A DNA stretch of 64,000 nucleotides from Lewinella sp. IMCC34183 (GCF_003390915.1 NZ_QMEM01000005.1:186001-250000), one strand, 5' to 3'. Positions 41,173 to 51,138 are shown, counted from the stretch's first letter. Translations and numbers: made by a program. The notes: a model not told the origin generated them from the letters alone.

Positions 41173-41727
41173 TCATTCCACCTCCACCACCAGTTCGATC
41201 TCGCACACCATCCCCCGGGGCAGCGAGCCCATGCCCACGGCGGCGCGGGCGTGCTTGCCGCGGTCACCAAAGACCTCCACCATGAGATCCGAAAACCCGT
41301 TGATCACTTCCGGGTGGTCGGTAAAGTCGGGCGTCGCGTTGACCATGCCGAGCACCTTCACGATGCGCACGACGCGGTTGAGGTCGCCGAGCTCGGCCTG
41401 CAACACGCCCAGCTGGGTGATCCCGACGTTGCGGGCGGCGGCGTAGCCCTCGTCTGCGGTGGTACCGGCACCGAGTTTGCCGGTCAGCACGGCGCCGTCG
41501 GGGGTACGGGGGCCCTTGCCGGCGAGAAACAGAAGGTTGCCGGAGCGGACCACGTTGACGTAATTGGCGATGGGGGCTCCGGGGGCCTCGAGGGTAATGC
41601 CCAGGTCGGCGATCCGGGCCTCAACATCGTATGCGTAGCGCGCGGCCCGCGGGCCGGAATTGCGTTGCGGCGGCGCGCAGGTGCAAAGAAAAATCGCGAG
41701 GAGGAAGAGGATCGGAAATCTGGCCAT
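41173..41727 (-). CDS. Exported RidA/YjgF family protein
   Basis: From the ATG at 41727, 184 residues with a lipoprotein-like signal (FPILFLLAIFLCTC). The mature part is a YjgF/RidA fold: YVNVVRSGNLLFLAGKGP, DGAVLTGKLG, AAARNVGITQLGVLQAELGDLNRVVRIVKVLGMVNATPDF-type core, then ARAAVGMGSLPRGMVCEIELVVEV, with the conserved Arg of the ligand pocket. Cytoplasmic RidA deaminates reactive enamine/imine intermediates. An exported copy must have another role, such as binding small metabolites. The longer frame from 41793 would put 22 residues before the signal. Confidence 0.82.
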   Translation of the reverse strand: MARFPILFLLAIFLCTCAPPQRNSGPRAARYAYDVEARIADLGITLEAPGAPIANYVNVVRSGNLLFLAGKGPRTPDGAVLTGKLGAGTTADEGYAAARNVGITQLGVLQAELGDLNRVVRIVKVLGMVNATPDFTDHPEVINGFSDLMVEVFGDRGKHARAAVGMGSLPRGMVCEIELVVEVE

Positions 41728-41854
41728 GCACCAAGCTACCGCATCAAGGGTAAATCCGGAAGCCGGCGACCTAGTTTTACAGGATAGTGTCAAAAAGACC
41801 GTAACTATGCGATAAGGCGGTTTAAACCGGTTTCCGCACCAACTTTACTTTTTG

Positions 41855-41864
41855 TCACTTTGTT
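41855..41864 (+). promoter_or_regulatory. Possible -7 promoter box of the RND efflux operon
   Basis: GTCACTTTG matches the Bacteroidota -7 consensus TAnnTTTG with one change (C for A). It lies about 100 bases before the adaptor ATG at 41964, and the surrounding DNA is A/T-rich compared with its neighbours. No clear -33 TTG at ideal spacing was found. Confidence 0.3.
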
Positions 41865-41963
41865 CCCCCCCCATCGGTAGCCCCGGCACTACGCACGTCC
41901 GTGGCCCCCTACCCCAGCCCTTCGCCCGCCCCCAGTTTGCGGCGCCACGCAGCCCCAGCCACT

Positions 41964-43085
41964 ATGAAACTATTTACCCAGCTTCTTTCCCTCCTCTCCC
42001 TTCCCCTCATCCTGCTGTCGTGTGGCAGCGAACCGGAGGCCCCCGCCGCAGCCACCGGCCCGACCCGGGTTTCGGTCATCACGGTGCCCCAGCGTACGGT
42101 TACCACCTTTACCGACTACCCGGCCCGCATCACGGGCATCGTAACCAGCGAAGTGCGGGCCAAGATCGCGGGGTACATCACCGACGTGCTCGTGGACGAT
42201 GGTGAGCGGGTGCGCCGGGGCCAGCTGCTGTTCCGCCTCGAGACGCAGACGCTCAACCAAGACGCCGCCGCCGCCCGCGCCAACGTCAATGCCGCTCAGG
42301 TAGAAGTCGACAAGCTCAAGCCACTGGTCGACAAGAACATCATCAGTGAGGTGCAGCTCGAAACCGCCCGCGCCCGCCTGCAGCAGGCCCAGAGCGGCCT
42401 GGACGCCATCAACTCCAACATCAACTACGGCCGCATCACCAGCCCCATCGACGGCTACCTCGGCCGCATCGCGCAGCGGACGGGCGCACTCGTCAGCCCC
42501 ACCAGCGCCGAGCCGCTTACCACGGTCTCCGACATCAGCAAGGTGTACGCCTATTTTTCCGTCAACGAGCGGCAGTACCTCAACTACATGCAGAGTACCG
42601 AGGGCGAAACCAAGGAAGAGAAGCTGGCCAACCTGCCGGAGGTGGAACTCGTGCTCAGCAACGGGACCATCTACCAGCAGCCCGGCACCATCGAAGCCGT
42701 CATCTCGCAGGTGAACGCACAGACGGGCTCCGTACAGATTCGTGCCGTCTTTGACAACCCCGCCCGCCTCCTGAACGACGGCAACAGCGCCAGCGTACGG
42801 GTACCCCGGACGGTAGACTCGGCGGTTGTCGTGCCCAAAACGGCCACCTTCGACCGGCAGGGCACCACCTTTGTCTACCGGATCAATACCGACTCTACCC
42901 TGGATGCCACTCCCCTGGCGATCGCTTCGGAAGTGGGCAACCTTTTCGTGGTGGAGTCCGGCCTGACGGCGGGCGACCGCATCGTGGCCAGCGGCCTGGG
43001 GCAGCTCACCGGGGGGACCCGCGTAGCCGCGACGGAGATGCCCTTCGACAGTATCGCCCGACCCGTGCCCACCGTTTTCCGCTGA
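41964..43085 (+). CDS. RND efflux periplasmic adaptor (MFP) lipoprotein
   Basis: The ATG at 41964 gives a 373-residue lipoprotein (lipobox LLSC). Domains follow AcrA order: barrel strands (DYPARITGIVTSEVRAKIAGYITDVLVDDGERV-type lipoyl half), an alpha-hairpin (NQDAAAARANVNAAQVEVDKLKPLV to LETARARLQQAQSGLDA), the second lipoyl half (GRITSPIDGYLGRIAQRTGALV), and beta-barrel plus membrane-proximal domains (IYQQPGTIEAVISQVNAQTGSVQIRAVF). It couples the inner membrane pump to the outer membrane channel encoded downstream. The pump gene starts 31 bases after it. Confidence 0.93.
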   Translation: MKLFTQLLSLLSLPLILLSCGSEPEAPAAATGPTRVSVITVPQRTVTTFTDYPARITGIVTSEVRAKIAGYITDVLVDDGERVRRGQLLFRLETQTLNQDAAAARANVNAAQVEVDKLKPLVDKNIISEVQLETARARLQQAQSGLDAINSNINYGRITSPIDGYLGRIAQRTGALVSPTSAEPLTTVSDISKVYAYFSVNERQYLNYMQSTEGETKEEKLANLPEVELVLSNGTIYQQPGTIEAVISQVNAQTGSVQIRAVFDNPARLLNDGNSASVRVPRTVDSAVVVPKTATFDRQGTTFVYRINTDSTLDATPLAIASEVGNLFVVESGLTAGDRIVASGLGQLTGGTRVAATEMPFDSIARPVPTVFR

Positions 43086-43116
43086 TCCTTCCGCCGCCCC
43101 GCCCCAACCCTCCGCT

Positions 43117-46100
43117 ATGCTCCAGTTATTTATTGACCGACCGGTATTGTCTACGGTGATCTCCATCATCATCCTGATCCTGGGCTTCCTGGGGCTGTCG
43201 CAGCTGCCCATCACCCAGTATCCGGACATCGCGCCGCCCACCATATCGGTGAACGCCACCTATCCGGGCGCCAACGCGGAAACCATCCTGGAGAGCGTCA
43301 TTATCCCCCTGGAGGAGCAAATCAACGGTGTGGAGGGCATGACCTACCTCACCTCCACGGCCACCAACAGCGGGTCGGCCTCCATCACCGTCTACTTCGA
43401 CCAGGGGGTGGACCAGGACATTGCCGCCGTCAACGTACAGAACCGGGTAGCCCGGGCCAACCCCCTGTTGCCGCAGGCCGTACTGCAGACCGGCGTGACC
43501 GTCACGAAGCAGCAGACGAGCGCGCTGATGTTTATTTCCTTTTTCAGTACCAACCCGGACTACGACGACATCTTCATCCAGAACTACCTGAAGATCAACG
43601 TCATCCCCGAGATGCAGCGGGTCGACGGGGTCGGCGACGTGAACCTCTTCGGGCAGCGCGACTACGCCATGCGGATCTGGTTGTTGCCCGACAAGCTGGC
43701 CGCCTACAACCTCATCCCCAGCGACGTCACCGCCGCCCTGCGCGAGCAGAGCCTGGAAGCCGCCGCCGGATCGCTGGGCGACAACGCCGGGGAGGCCTTC
43801 AACTACACCATCAAGTACAGCGGCCGCTTCAACACCGAGGAGCAATACCGCAACATCATCATCAAGGCACTTGGGGAAGGCGATTACCTGAGGCTCGGCG
43901 ACGTGGCCGAGGTGGAGCTAGGCGCGCAGTCCTACAGCGGCAGCTCCTACACGGCCAAGAACCCGGCCGTGAGTATGGGTATCTACCAGATCCAAGGCAC
44001 CAACGCCCGCGACATCATCGTCGACATCGAGGAAACCCTGGACAACATCCGCACTACCCTGCCCGAAGGGATCGACATCTTCGTACCCTACAACACTAAC
44101 AACTTCCTGAACGCCTCCATCGAAAAGGTGGTCCACACCCTGATCGAGGCCTTCATTCTGGTGTTTATCGTCGTCTTCATCTTCCTGCAGGATTTCCGTT
44201 CGACCCTTATCCCTGCCATCGCGGTGCCGGTGTCGATCGTAGGTACTTTCTTCTTCCTCAACCTCTTCGGCTACTCGATCAACCTGCTGACCCTGTTCGC
44301 GCTCGTACTCGCCATCGGTATCGTCGTGGACGACGCCATCGTGGTCGTGGAGGCGGTGCACGCCAAGCTCGATGCGGGAGAGGACAATCCCCGCCGGGCT
44401 ACCCTGACGGCCATGCACGAAATCTCCGGCGCGATCATCTCGATCACCCTGGTCATGGCGGCGGTATTCATTCCGGTTACCTTCATTCAGGGGCCCACCG
44501 GGGTATTCTACCAGCAGTTCGGTATCACGCTCATCGTGGCGATCATCATCTCCGCGGTCAACGCGCTCACGCTTAGCCCGGCGCTGTGTGCCCTGCTGCT
44601 GCGGCCCCACGCACCCGAGACCGAAGGAAAACGCAAGGGGCTGGGCAAGCGCTTTTTTGCATCCTTTAACCGGGGCTTCGCCGCCACCACGCGCCGCTAC
44701 GGCCGCTCGGTGGGCTTCCTGTACCGCCACGCCTGGATTACCGTCTTGCTGCTGGTGCTGGCCGTAGCGGGTATCTGGTGGTCCGCCGGTAACCTGCGTA
44801 CGGGCTTCGTGCCGGATGAGGACCGGGGCATCGTCTTTGTTAACGTCGAGCTGCCGGCCGGAGCGTCGATCGACCGCACCCACCAGGTCAACCTGCAGCT
44901 CTACGATAAGCTCGCGGCCATCCCGGGCATAGAGATGGGTACCCTGGTCGAGGGGCGCAGCTTCCTGGGCGGTGCGGGCAGCAACTACGGCCTCGGTTTT
45001 ATCCGGCTCAACGATTGGGACGAGCGGGGCGCGGATTCGATGTCGCTGGAATCCATCACGGCCAAAATGTTTGCCGCGGCGGCGCAGATCCCGGAAGCCA
45101 GCATCGTCTTTTTCGCCCCGCCGAGCATTCCCGGCTTCGGGGCCGCCGCGGGTGCCGAGGTCAACCTGCTGGACCGCTCCGGCGGCAGTTTCGCCGAGCT
45201 CGACCAGGTGAATCAGGAGTTCACGGCCCGCCTTACGGAGCGGCCGGAGATCCGCTACGCCCAGTCGTCGTTCAATACGGTCTACCCCCAGTACCAGCTC
45301 GACATCAACGCGCCGCTGGCCAAGGAAATGGGCGTACCCATCAGCAGCATCTTCGGCACCCTGCAGGGGTACATCGGCAGCGTCTTCGCCACCGATTTCT
45401 CCCGCTTCGGCAAACAGTACCGGGTGTATGTGCAGTCGCTGCCGGAGGACCGGGCCGACGTTTCGGACCTGGACAAGATATTCGTCCGCACCGGCAGCGG
45501 CGAGATGACCCCGATCACGGAGTTCGTTTCCCTGGAACGGACCTACGGACCGCAGTTCGTCTCGCGTTTCAACCTCTTCAACTCGGCCAAGATCACGGCT
45601 GCCTCCAACCCGGGCTACAGCTCCGGCGACGTCATTGCCGCCGTGGAGGAGGTCGCCGAATCCCTGCCCAACAACTACTTCACCGCCTACTCGGGCCTGA
45701 CCCGCGAGGAAGTGAACGCCGGCGATCAGACGACGACCATCTTCCTGCTTTCGCTGGTGTTCGTCTACTTCCTGCTGGCGGCCCAGTACGAGAGTTACCT
45801 GATCCCCTTCTCCGTACTGCTCTCCCTGCCGCTGGGGGTACTCGGCGCCTACCTGACCACCTCCCTGGCGGGGCTGCAGAACAACATCTACTTCCAGATC
45901 GCGCTCATCATGCTGGTGGGACTGCTCGCGAAGAACGCGATCCTGATCGTTGAATTTGCGCTGCAACGGCGCCGGCAGGGCGAACCGATCATCGATGCGG
46001 CGATCGAGGGGGCGGAGTCGCGGTTGCGGCCCATCCTGATGACCTCCTTCGCCTTTATCCTGGGCCTCATGCCGCTCGTACTCGCCAGTGGCGTGGGCGC

Positions 46101-46311
46101 CGCCGGTAACCGCTCCATCGGCACCGGCGCGGTCGGCGGCCTGCTCATCGGCACCGTGATCGGTGTATTCGTCATTCCCATTCTGTTCGTCTTTTTCCAG
46201 TGGCTGCAGGAGAAGATAACCGGTGCCCCCCGGGTGCCCGCGACTTCCCCCGCACCCGCGGCCCCCGCCGCCGCCTCGCCCGCCGCTCCCGCACCCCCCG
46301 AAGAATCCTAG
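43117..46311 (+). CDS. RND multidrug efflux permease (HAE1/AcrB-type)
   Basis: A 1064-residue inner membrane proton antiporter. It begins with MLQLFIDRPVLSTVISIIIL, has the porter-domain phrase TYPGANAETILESVI, and in TM4 the proton-relay pair GIVVDDAIVVVEA (Asp405/406). TM5-6 and the second large periplasmic loop repeat the first half, and the final half has LVGLLAKNAILIVEFA and VSRLRPILMT-like LRPILMTSFAFILG. This is the complete 12-helix architecture of the hydrophobe/amphiphile efflux-1 family. The C-terminal tail is Pro/Ala-rich. It is the middle gene of a three-gene operon. Confidence 0.95.
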   Translation: MLQLFIDRPVLSTVISIIILILGFLGLSQLPITQYPDIAPPTISVNATYPGANAETILESVIIPLEEQINGVEGMTYLTSTATNSGSASITVYFDQGVDQDIAAVNVQNRVARANPLLPQAVLQTGVTVTKQQTSALMFISFFSTNPDYDDIFIQNYLKINVIPEMQRVDGVGDVNLFGQRDYAMRIWLLPDKLAAYNLIPSDVTAALREQSLEAAAGSLGDNAGEAFNYTIKYSGRFNTEEQYRNIIIKALGEGDYLRLGDVAEVELGAQSYSGSSYTAKNPAVSMGIYQIQGTNARDIIVDIEETLDNIRTTLPEGIDIFVPYNTNNFLNASIEKVVHTLIEAFILVFIVVFIFLQDFRSTLIPAIAVPVSIVGTFFFLNLFGYSINLLTLFALVLAIGIVVDDAIVVVEAVHAKLDAGEDNPRRATLTAMHEISGAIISITLVMAAVFIPVTFIQGPTGVFYQQFGITLIVAIIISAVNALTLSPALCALLLRPHAPETEGKRKGLGKRFFASFNRGFAATTRRYGRSVGFLYRHAWITVLLLVLAVAGIWWSAGNLRTGFVPDEDRGIVFVNVELPAGASIDRTHQVNLQLYDKLAAIPGIEMGTLVEGRSFLGGAGSNYGLGFIRLNDWDERGADSMSLESITAKMFAAAAQIPEASIVFFAPPSIPGFGAAAGAEVNLLDRSGGSFAELDQVNQEFTARLTERPEIRYAQSSFNTVYPQYQLDINAPLAKEMGVPISSIFGTLQGYIGSVFATDFSRFGKQYRVYVQSLPEDRADVSDLDKIFVRTGSGEMTPITEFVSLERTYGPQFVSRFNLFNSAKITAASNPGYSSGDVIAAVEEVAESLPNNYFTAYSGLTREEVNAGDQTTTIFLLSLVFVYFLLAAQYESYLIPFSVLLSLPLGVLGAYLTTSLAGLQNNIYFQIALIMLVGLLAKNAILIVEFALQRRRQGEPIIDAAIEGAESRLRPILMTSFAFILGLMPLVLASGVGAAGNRSIGTGAVGGLLIGTVIGVFVIPILFVFFQWLQEKITGAPRVPATSPAPAAPAAASPAAPAPPEES

Positions 46312-46315
46312 GTCT

Positions 46316-47716
46316 ATGACTTTTCCGCGCCCGATCCACTACCCGCTGCTGTGCCTGCCCCTGCTGCTGGCCTCCTGCTATTCCGCCCGCGAATACGCGC
46401 GGCCGGCGGAGGAGGTGGTGACCTCCGACCATTTCCGTTCGGACAGCCTCAGCAACGACAGCCTGTCGCTGGCCCTCGTCAGCTGGGACGAACTCTTCAC
46501 CGACCCCTACCTGCAGGACTACATCCGGGAGGGGCTGCGGAACAACATCGATATCCGGGTGGCGCTGCGGCAAATCGACATCGCCCAGGCCTACCTGCTG
46601 CAGGCCGACGTACGCAACCGGCCCACCGTGGACGGTATCATGCAGTACTCCCGCTCCCAGCTGTCGAAGAACAGCCAGTTCGGTGGCCTCTTCAGTACCC
46701 TCAACCAGTACCAGATCAGCGCCACGGCCTCGTGGGAGGCGGACATCTGGGATAAGATCTCGAGTGCCCAGCGGGCGCAGCGGGCGCAGTACCTTCAGTC
46801 GGTGGCCGCGCACACCGCCGTCAAGAGCCGCCTGATCGCCAACATCGCCTCGACCTATTACGACCTGCTGGCCCTGGACGAGCAGCGGCGGGTCGCGGAA
46901 GAGACGATCGCCAACCGCCGCAATAGCCTCGAAACCACCCGCGCGCTGAAGGACGCGGGCAACGTAACGGAGGTGGCCGTGAAGCAGACGGAGGCGCAGA
47001 TCTACACCGCCGAGGCCATCCTGATCGACCTGACGGAGAGCACCCGCCTGTTGGAAAACACCCTGGCTATCCTACTGGGCAGCGATCCCCGCGATTTCCC
47101 CCGCTCCGACCTGGCCGACCAGCGGGTGACCAGCACCCTGGCTACTGGCGTACCGGCCCAGCTGCTGGCCAACCGGCCGGACGTCATCGCGGCCGAGTAC
47201 GCGCTCGTGAATGCGTTCGAGCTGACGAACGTGGCCCGGGCCGACTTCTACCCGTCCCTCACCTTCTCGGTGCAGGCGGGCCTGCAGAGCCTCACCTTTG
47301 CCGACCTGTTCAGCCCCGCCTCCTTCTTTGCTACCCTGGTGAGCGGCGCGGCGCGGCCGCTGGTAAACGGACGGCGCATTCGGACCGCCTACGCGGTATC
47401 GGAGCTGCAGCAGGAGCAGGCGAAGCTCGACTTCCGGTCGGCGGTGCTCACCGCGGGCAAGGAAGTATCGGACGCGCTGTACAGCTACGCCGCGGCCGAG
47501 CAGAAGATCGGGGTCAAGCAGCAGGAGTACGACGCCTACGAGCTGGCCACCTCCTACTCGGAAGAGTTGTTGGCCAACGGTTACGCCAATTACCTGGAAG
47601 TACTCCGCGCCCGGGAGAACGCCCTGAATTCCCGCCTCGATATCGTCACGGCCCGCAACAACCGGCTGCAGGCCATCGTAAATCTCTACGAGGCGCTGGG
47701 GGGTGGGTGGCGGTAG
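46316..47716 (+). CDS. TolC-type outer membrane factor (NodT family lipoprotein)
   Basis: From the ATG at 46316, 466 residues; the frame from 46223 starts inside the pump gene. A lipoprotein signal (LLLASC) is followed by the OMF pattern: SWDELFTDPYLQDYIREGLRNNIDIRVAL, long alpha-barrel helices with AQRAQRAQYLQSVAAHTAVKSRLIANIASTYYDLLAL, LLANRPDVIAAEYALVNA and a second half ending in YLEVLRARENALNSRL. It forms the trimeric outer membrane channel. The start is four bases after the pump stop, so it is translationally linked. Confidence 0.95.
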   Translation: MTFPRPIHYPLLCLPLLLASCYSAREYARPAEEVVTSDHFRSDSLSNDSLSLALVSWDELFTDPYLQDYIREGLRNNIDIRVALRQIDIAQAYLLQADVRNRPTVDGIMQYSRSQLSKNSQFGGLFSTLNQYQISATASWEADIWDKISSAQRAQRAQYLQSVAAHTAVKSRLIANIASTYYDLLALDEQRRVAEETIANRRNSLETTRALKDAGNVTEVAVKQTEAQIYTAEAILIDLTESTRLLENTLAILLGSDPRDFPRSDLADQRVTSTLATGVPAQLLANRPDVIAAEYALVNAFELTNVARADFYPSLTFSVQAGLQSLTFADLFSPASFFATLVSGAARPLVNGRRIRTAYAVSELQQEQAKLDFRSAVLTAGKEVSDALYSYAAAEQKIGVKQQEYDAYELATSYSEELLANGYANYLEVLRARENALNSRLDIVTARNNRLQAIVNLYEALGGGWR

Positions 47717-47722
47717 GCCAGC

Positions 47723-49186
47723 CTATTTCTCCCGGGCCGTGGTGATGGCTTCCGCAAATGCCTCGGGTTCGAATAGGTGTCCGGAAAAGCTCAACCGGCC
47801 GTCCGGCGTGAAGACCAAATGATACGGATACCCCGTCACCTCGTACTCGCGGCCGAGAACCTCCCGCTGTACGTTGTTCAATAGCAAGTGTTCGGCCTGG
47901 AACGGAAGCTGGGAGATATAGTCCGCCCAGATGGCTTCACTATCGTCGATGGAGGCGAAAACGAAAGCCACTTCTTCCTTTGAATACTTCTGCGTCAGGT
48001 TGGGATAGACATCGCGAAACTGCACCTTGCACGGTCCGCACCAGGTCGCCCACAGGTCGATGATCAGGACCTTGCCGGCGTGCCGTTCCAGTAGTGATGC
48101 AAAGAGGGAGCTGCTGCTGTCCGGTAACGCAAAGACCTCCTGCTCGCGGACCACGGCGGTGGGGGGATCCGTGAGCAGGCGCAGACGATCGGCGAGGGGC
48201 CGGGCTAGTAGCGGATAATCCAGTACGGGTAGGAAAGCTTCCCCCACGGTTACGACCACATCGCCCGCCCGCGCCCGTTGAAGGTACGATTCCAGGTTCA
48301 GGGATTGCCAGTAGGCCCGCGTCAGCGCGTGCGGAGTGGTGGCCAGGATGGAGTCACGCAACTGAAAAACGTAGGCGTAGCGCTCCGACTTGGGCACCGT
48401 AGCTGACCTTCCTTTGGTTTGTAGCGACAGCTTTAGTTGCTCATCGGCTACGTAGTCCAGGTAGGCATTGGAGTAGACCTCCCCTTCTTCCAGCCGCGGG
48501 GGCCGGTCGGGGAAGCGCTCAATGGCAGACGCACTGTCCCGTTCGGCTGTGCCGGGCCCGTATAGCATGAGGGGAAGTAAATTTACGTCGTGCTTCAGGC
48601 GGTAGGCGATGTACTGGCTTCCCCACTCCAGCACGTGCTTATCCGTTATCCTATCCGCTTGCCGTAGACTATCTAGCCGGTAGGTTAGCAGTGCTTCCCG
48701 GGGTGCGACGGCTCGCAGGAAGGGCCCAGGGTTTTCACCCGGTTGCGGGTAGCCTAAGCCCCGGAAGGTATCGTAATTATCGAGCAGGCTAGCCACGGCG
48801 ATTCCCTGGGCGGCGAAGGTGCCCGCCTCGGCGCGTAGCCGGGGTTTTCCGCCGTCCTCAACTACCTGTAAAGCGGTTGTTTCCCCTGGGCGGGCCAGAA
48901 AAGGAAGCCAGTAGCGTCCCACAATCAGGGTGTACTCGCGGATCGTATTTTCTTCGGTGGTAAACACGAAAGAACCGTCGTCGAGAATGGTCGCCTGCTG
49001 CTCTTCGTGGGTATTGGTGATCCAGGGCCGAAATGCCAGGCCGACGGTCGAGCCCGCGAGCAGGCTATCGGGCAGCGTCACCGTTCCGGAGATGATCAGT
49101 GGACGCACTTCCGCACGCGGACCATACTCCTGAGCGAACAAGGGACAGCTCACCAGGAAGGCCAGCATGATCAAGGTATACTGCAT
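47723..49186 (-). CDS. Exported thioredoxin-fold protein (TlpA-like)
   Basis: From the ATG at 49186 (MQYTLIMLAFLVSCPLFAQ), 487 residues. The N-terminal 100 residues form a beta-sandwich typical of Bacteroidota TlpA-like proteins (ISGTVTLPDSLLAGSTVGL). The middle is helical. The last 150 residues are a redoxin domain with the active site LWATWCGPCKVQF. Periplasmic TlpA-like proteins reduce or shuffle disulfides or serve cytochrome maturation. It is at the end of the SusC-SusD-GlcG run, separated by 57 bases from the GlcG-like gene. The slightly longer frame (49213) adds nine residues before the signal. Confidence 0.88.
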   Translation of the reverse strand: MQYTLIMLAFLVSCPLFAQEYGPRAEVRPLIISGTVTLPDSLLAGSTVGLAFRPWITNTHEEQQATILDDGSFVFTTEENTIREYTLIVGRYWLPFLARPGETTALQVVEDGGKPRLRAEAGTFAAQGIAVASLLDNYDTFRGLGYPQPGENPGPFLRAVAPREALLTYRLDSLRQADRITDKHVLEWGSQYIAYRLKHDVNLLPLMLYGPGTAERDSASAIERFPDRPPRLEEGEVYSNAYLDYVADEQLKLSLQTKGRSATVPKSERYAYVFQLRDSILATTPHALTRAYWQSLNLESYLQRARAGDVVVTVGEAFLPVLDYPLLARPLADRLRLLTDPPTAVVREQEVFALPDSSSSLFASLLERHAGKVLIIDLWATWCGPCKVQFRDVYPNLTQKYSKEEVAFVFASIDDSEAIWADYISQLPFQAEHLLLNNVQREVLGREYEVTGYPYHLVFTPDGRLSFSGHLFEPEAFAEAITTAREK

Positions 49187-49242
49187 CGCGCGGTTTTTCC
49201 CAATATAGCCCATTCAGGATTCCGACCCAAGCGTGTTCCTTC

Positions 49243-49638
49243 CTAAAGCACGCTAGCGCCGGCCGTAGCCACCGTATGGTCGTCCTCCACGGTGCTGCCG
49301 GACACGCCGATGGCACCGATCACCTCGCCGTCGCGCTTCAGGGCCACGCCTCCGGGGAAGGTGATGAGCCCGCCGTTGCTGGCTTCGATCTGGAAGAGGC
49401 TTTCGCCGGGTTGTACGAGGGGGCTGAGGGACTTGGTGTCCATCATGAACCAGGCGGCGGTACGGGCCTTCTTGATGGCAATGTCTACCGAGCCGATCCA
49501 CGCGCCGTCCATGCGGGCGAAGGCGACCAGGTTCGCCCCGGAGTCGACGACGCAGATGTCCATTTTGGTGTTGATGTCCGCGGCCTTCTGTTTGGCGGCG
49601 GCTACGATCTGTTCGGCTTCGGAAAGGGTGATGTTCAT
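49243..49638 (-). CDS. GlcG/HbpS family small-molecule or heme-binding protein
   Basis: From the ATG at 49638, 131 residues. The family features are clear: ITLSEAEQIVAAAKQKAADI, MDICVVDSGANLVAFARMDGAWIGSVDIAIKKARTA core with its AIKKARTAA helix, and GGLITFPGGVALKRDGEVIGAIGVSGST. HbpS binds heme and senses oxidative stress; GlcG is linked to glycolate metabolism; many members have unknown ligands. No signal peptide, so cytoplasmic if this start is right. The gene follows SusD by 99 bases on the same strand and could share its transcript. Confidence 0.85.
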   Translation of the reverse strand: MNITLSEAEQIVAAAKQKAADINTKMDICVVDSGANLVAFARMDGAWIGSVDIAIKKARTAAWFMMDTKSLSPLVQPGESLFQIEASNGGLITFPGGVALKRDGEVIGAIGVSGSTVEDDHTVATAGASVL

Positions 49639-49737
49639 GGGTTGTATTTGCTGACCTAAGCCGAAATCGGTAGCATATGTTTTCCGGGAAGAGCGGGCAG
49701 CCAGCAGAATCCTGCGCTGCAGGCTACCCGCTCTCAC

Positions 49738-51138
49738 CTATTCGTCCCAGAAAATCGCGTCGAGCATGGTAACGTCCGGCACGTTTTCCGCGTTCCGGTT
49801 GGTCTCGGTGCTGGGGTACAGCAACCGGCGGGGGAACTCGGACAGCGCGGCGCCCTGGGGAAGGGTGAAGTCGGCGTAGCCGTAGTCGTAGCGGCGGGCG
49901 TCGACCCAGGTTTCGGGGTTGAGGAAGAGGGCCACGTACTTTTCCCGGAAGATGTCGTCGCGGTCGATGTCACCGTCGCCGTAGGCCTCACCGAGGTAGG
50001 CGTCGGCATCCTCCTCACCGAGCTCAAACTGCGTGAAGCTGGCCCGTACGCCCGCCCGGAAGGCCGCGTTGGCCCGCTCCTGGTCCCCGCTCGCGAGCGC
50101 GGCTTCCGCTTCGATAAACTTCAGTTCCGCGTAGGTGATGATGTACAGGGGGCTGTTGTCGGAAGAGACAATGCTCGTCGGGATCAGGTACGCCTCCGTG
50201 GTTTCCGCTCCGTTGCCCTGCCGGCCGGCGCCGTTGGGCGTACCCACGTAGGCGCTGTCCACCGTCATGTTGGTAATCAGCGGCAGCCGGGGGTCGAAGG
50301 TGGGATAGGTCACCCCATTGGTGGCATCGATGAACTGTTCGGAGAGCCAGCCGCCGAGCACCAGGCCGGCGTTGGCCACGGCCACCTGCGCCCACGGATT
50401 GCGGTTGACGAAGGCGGTAGCGGCGGCATCGTCGTCGGGGCTGGTAAATCCGTTATCGACGGCGGCGAGTACGGCCTGGGCGTCGTACTGCCCGGTTTCG
50501 CTCAGGTGGTTGAGGTAGCGGGCGCGCAGGGAATAGGCCGCGCGGGTCCACCGCTCGAGGTCGCCGTCGTAGATGAAATCGCTGCCCGACCCGATCTCCG
50601 GGGCATCCGCGGCGGCGGGCAGCAGATCGATGGCCTCCGTGAGCAGGGTAAAGATGGTCTGGTAGAGGTCCTCCGCGCTGTCGTACCGGGGCCGCAGTGT
50701 TTCCCCCGTGAAGGCGTTGGAATAGGGGGCGTTGCCCCAGTTGTCGACGACCTGCCCCAGGTTGATCGCCATAAGGATCTTGCCGATGGCCACGTGGCGG
50801 GTCAGCCCCTCCTCTTCGGCGAAGCGGATGAGGTCGTAGATGTCGGTCATCGTGTTGTAGAGCGAGCCCCAGGCTCCGCCATTCGTTACGCGGTCGTAGG
50901 TATCCGTCGAGCTCCGAATGTTGGGGCTGGCCAGGTACTGGACGAAGTAGGCGGCGTGGCCGTTGCTGATTTCCTGCAGGTTGGTGGCCGTTTCCAGGGA
51001 GGAGCCGGCCATGAGCCCGTCGATCGGGGGCCGGGTGGCTACGTTGGGGTTGTCGTTGACGTCCAGGTAGTCGGCCCCGCAACCGGTGGTGAGCAGCAGG
51101 ACGAAGATTGATAAACAGGAAAGAAAGGAACGTGTCAT
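49738..51138 (-). CDS. SusD/RagB-type outer membrane lipoprotein (SusD-like_2)
   Basis: A 466-residue surface lipoprotein (lipobox LLTTGC, Cys20). It begins DYLDVNDNPNVATRPPIDGLMAG, the hallmark of the SusD-like_2 branch, which is less tied to glycan use than classic SusD and is often found with peptide- or other-nutrient transporters. TPR-like helices follow, such as IAIGKILMAINLGQVVDNWG, AYSLRARYLNHLSETG and TYAELKFIEAEAALASGD. SusD closes the lid over the SusC barrel to capture the nutrient. The start is 11 bases after the SusC stop. The nutrient cannot be read from the sequence. Confidence 0.92.
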   Translation of the reverse strand: MTRSFLSCLSIFVLLLTTGCGADYLDVNDNPNVATRPPIDGLMAGSSLETATNLQEISNGHAAYFVQYLASPNIRSSTDTYDRVTNGGAWGSLYNTMTDIYDLIRFAEEEGLTRHVAIGKILMAINLGQVVDNWGNAPYSNAFTGETLRPRYDSAEDLYQTIFTLLTEAIDLLPAAADAPEIGSGSDFIYDGDLERWTRAAYSLRARYLNHLSETGQYDAQAVLAAVDNGFTSPDDDAAATAFVNRNPWAQVAVANAGLVLGGWLSEQFIDATNGVTYPTFDPRLPLITNMTVDSAYVGTPNGAGRQGNGAETTEAYLIPTSIVSSDNSPLYIITYAELKFIEAEAALASGDQERANAAFRAGVRASFTQFELGEEDADAYLGEAYGDGDIDRDDIFREKYVALFLNPETWVDARRYDYGYADFTLPQGAALSEFPRRLLYPSTETNRNAENVPDVTMLDAIFWDE

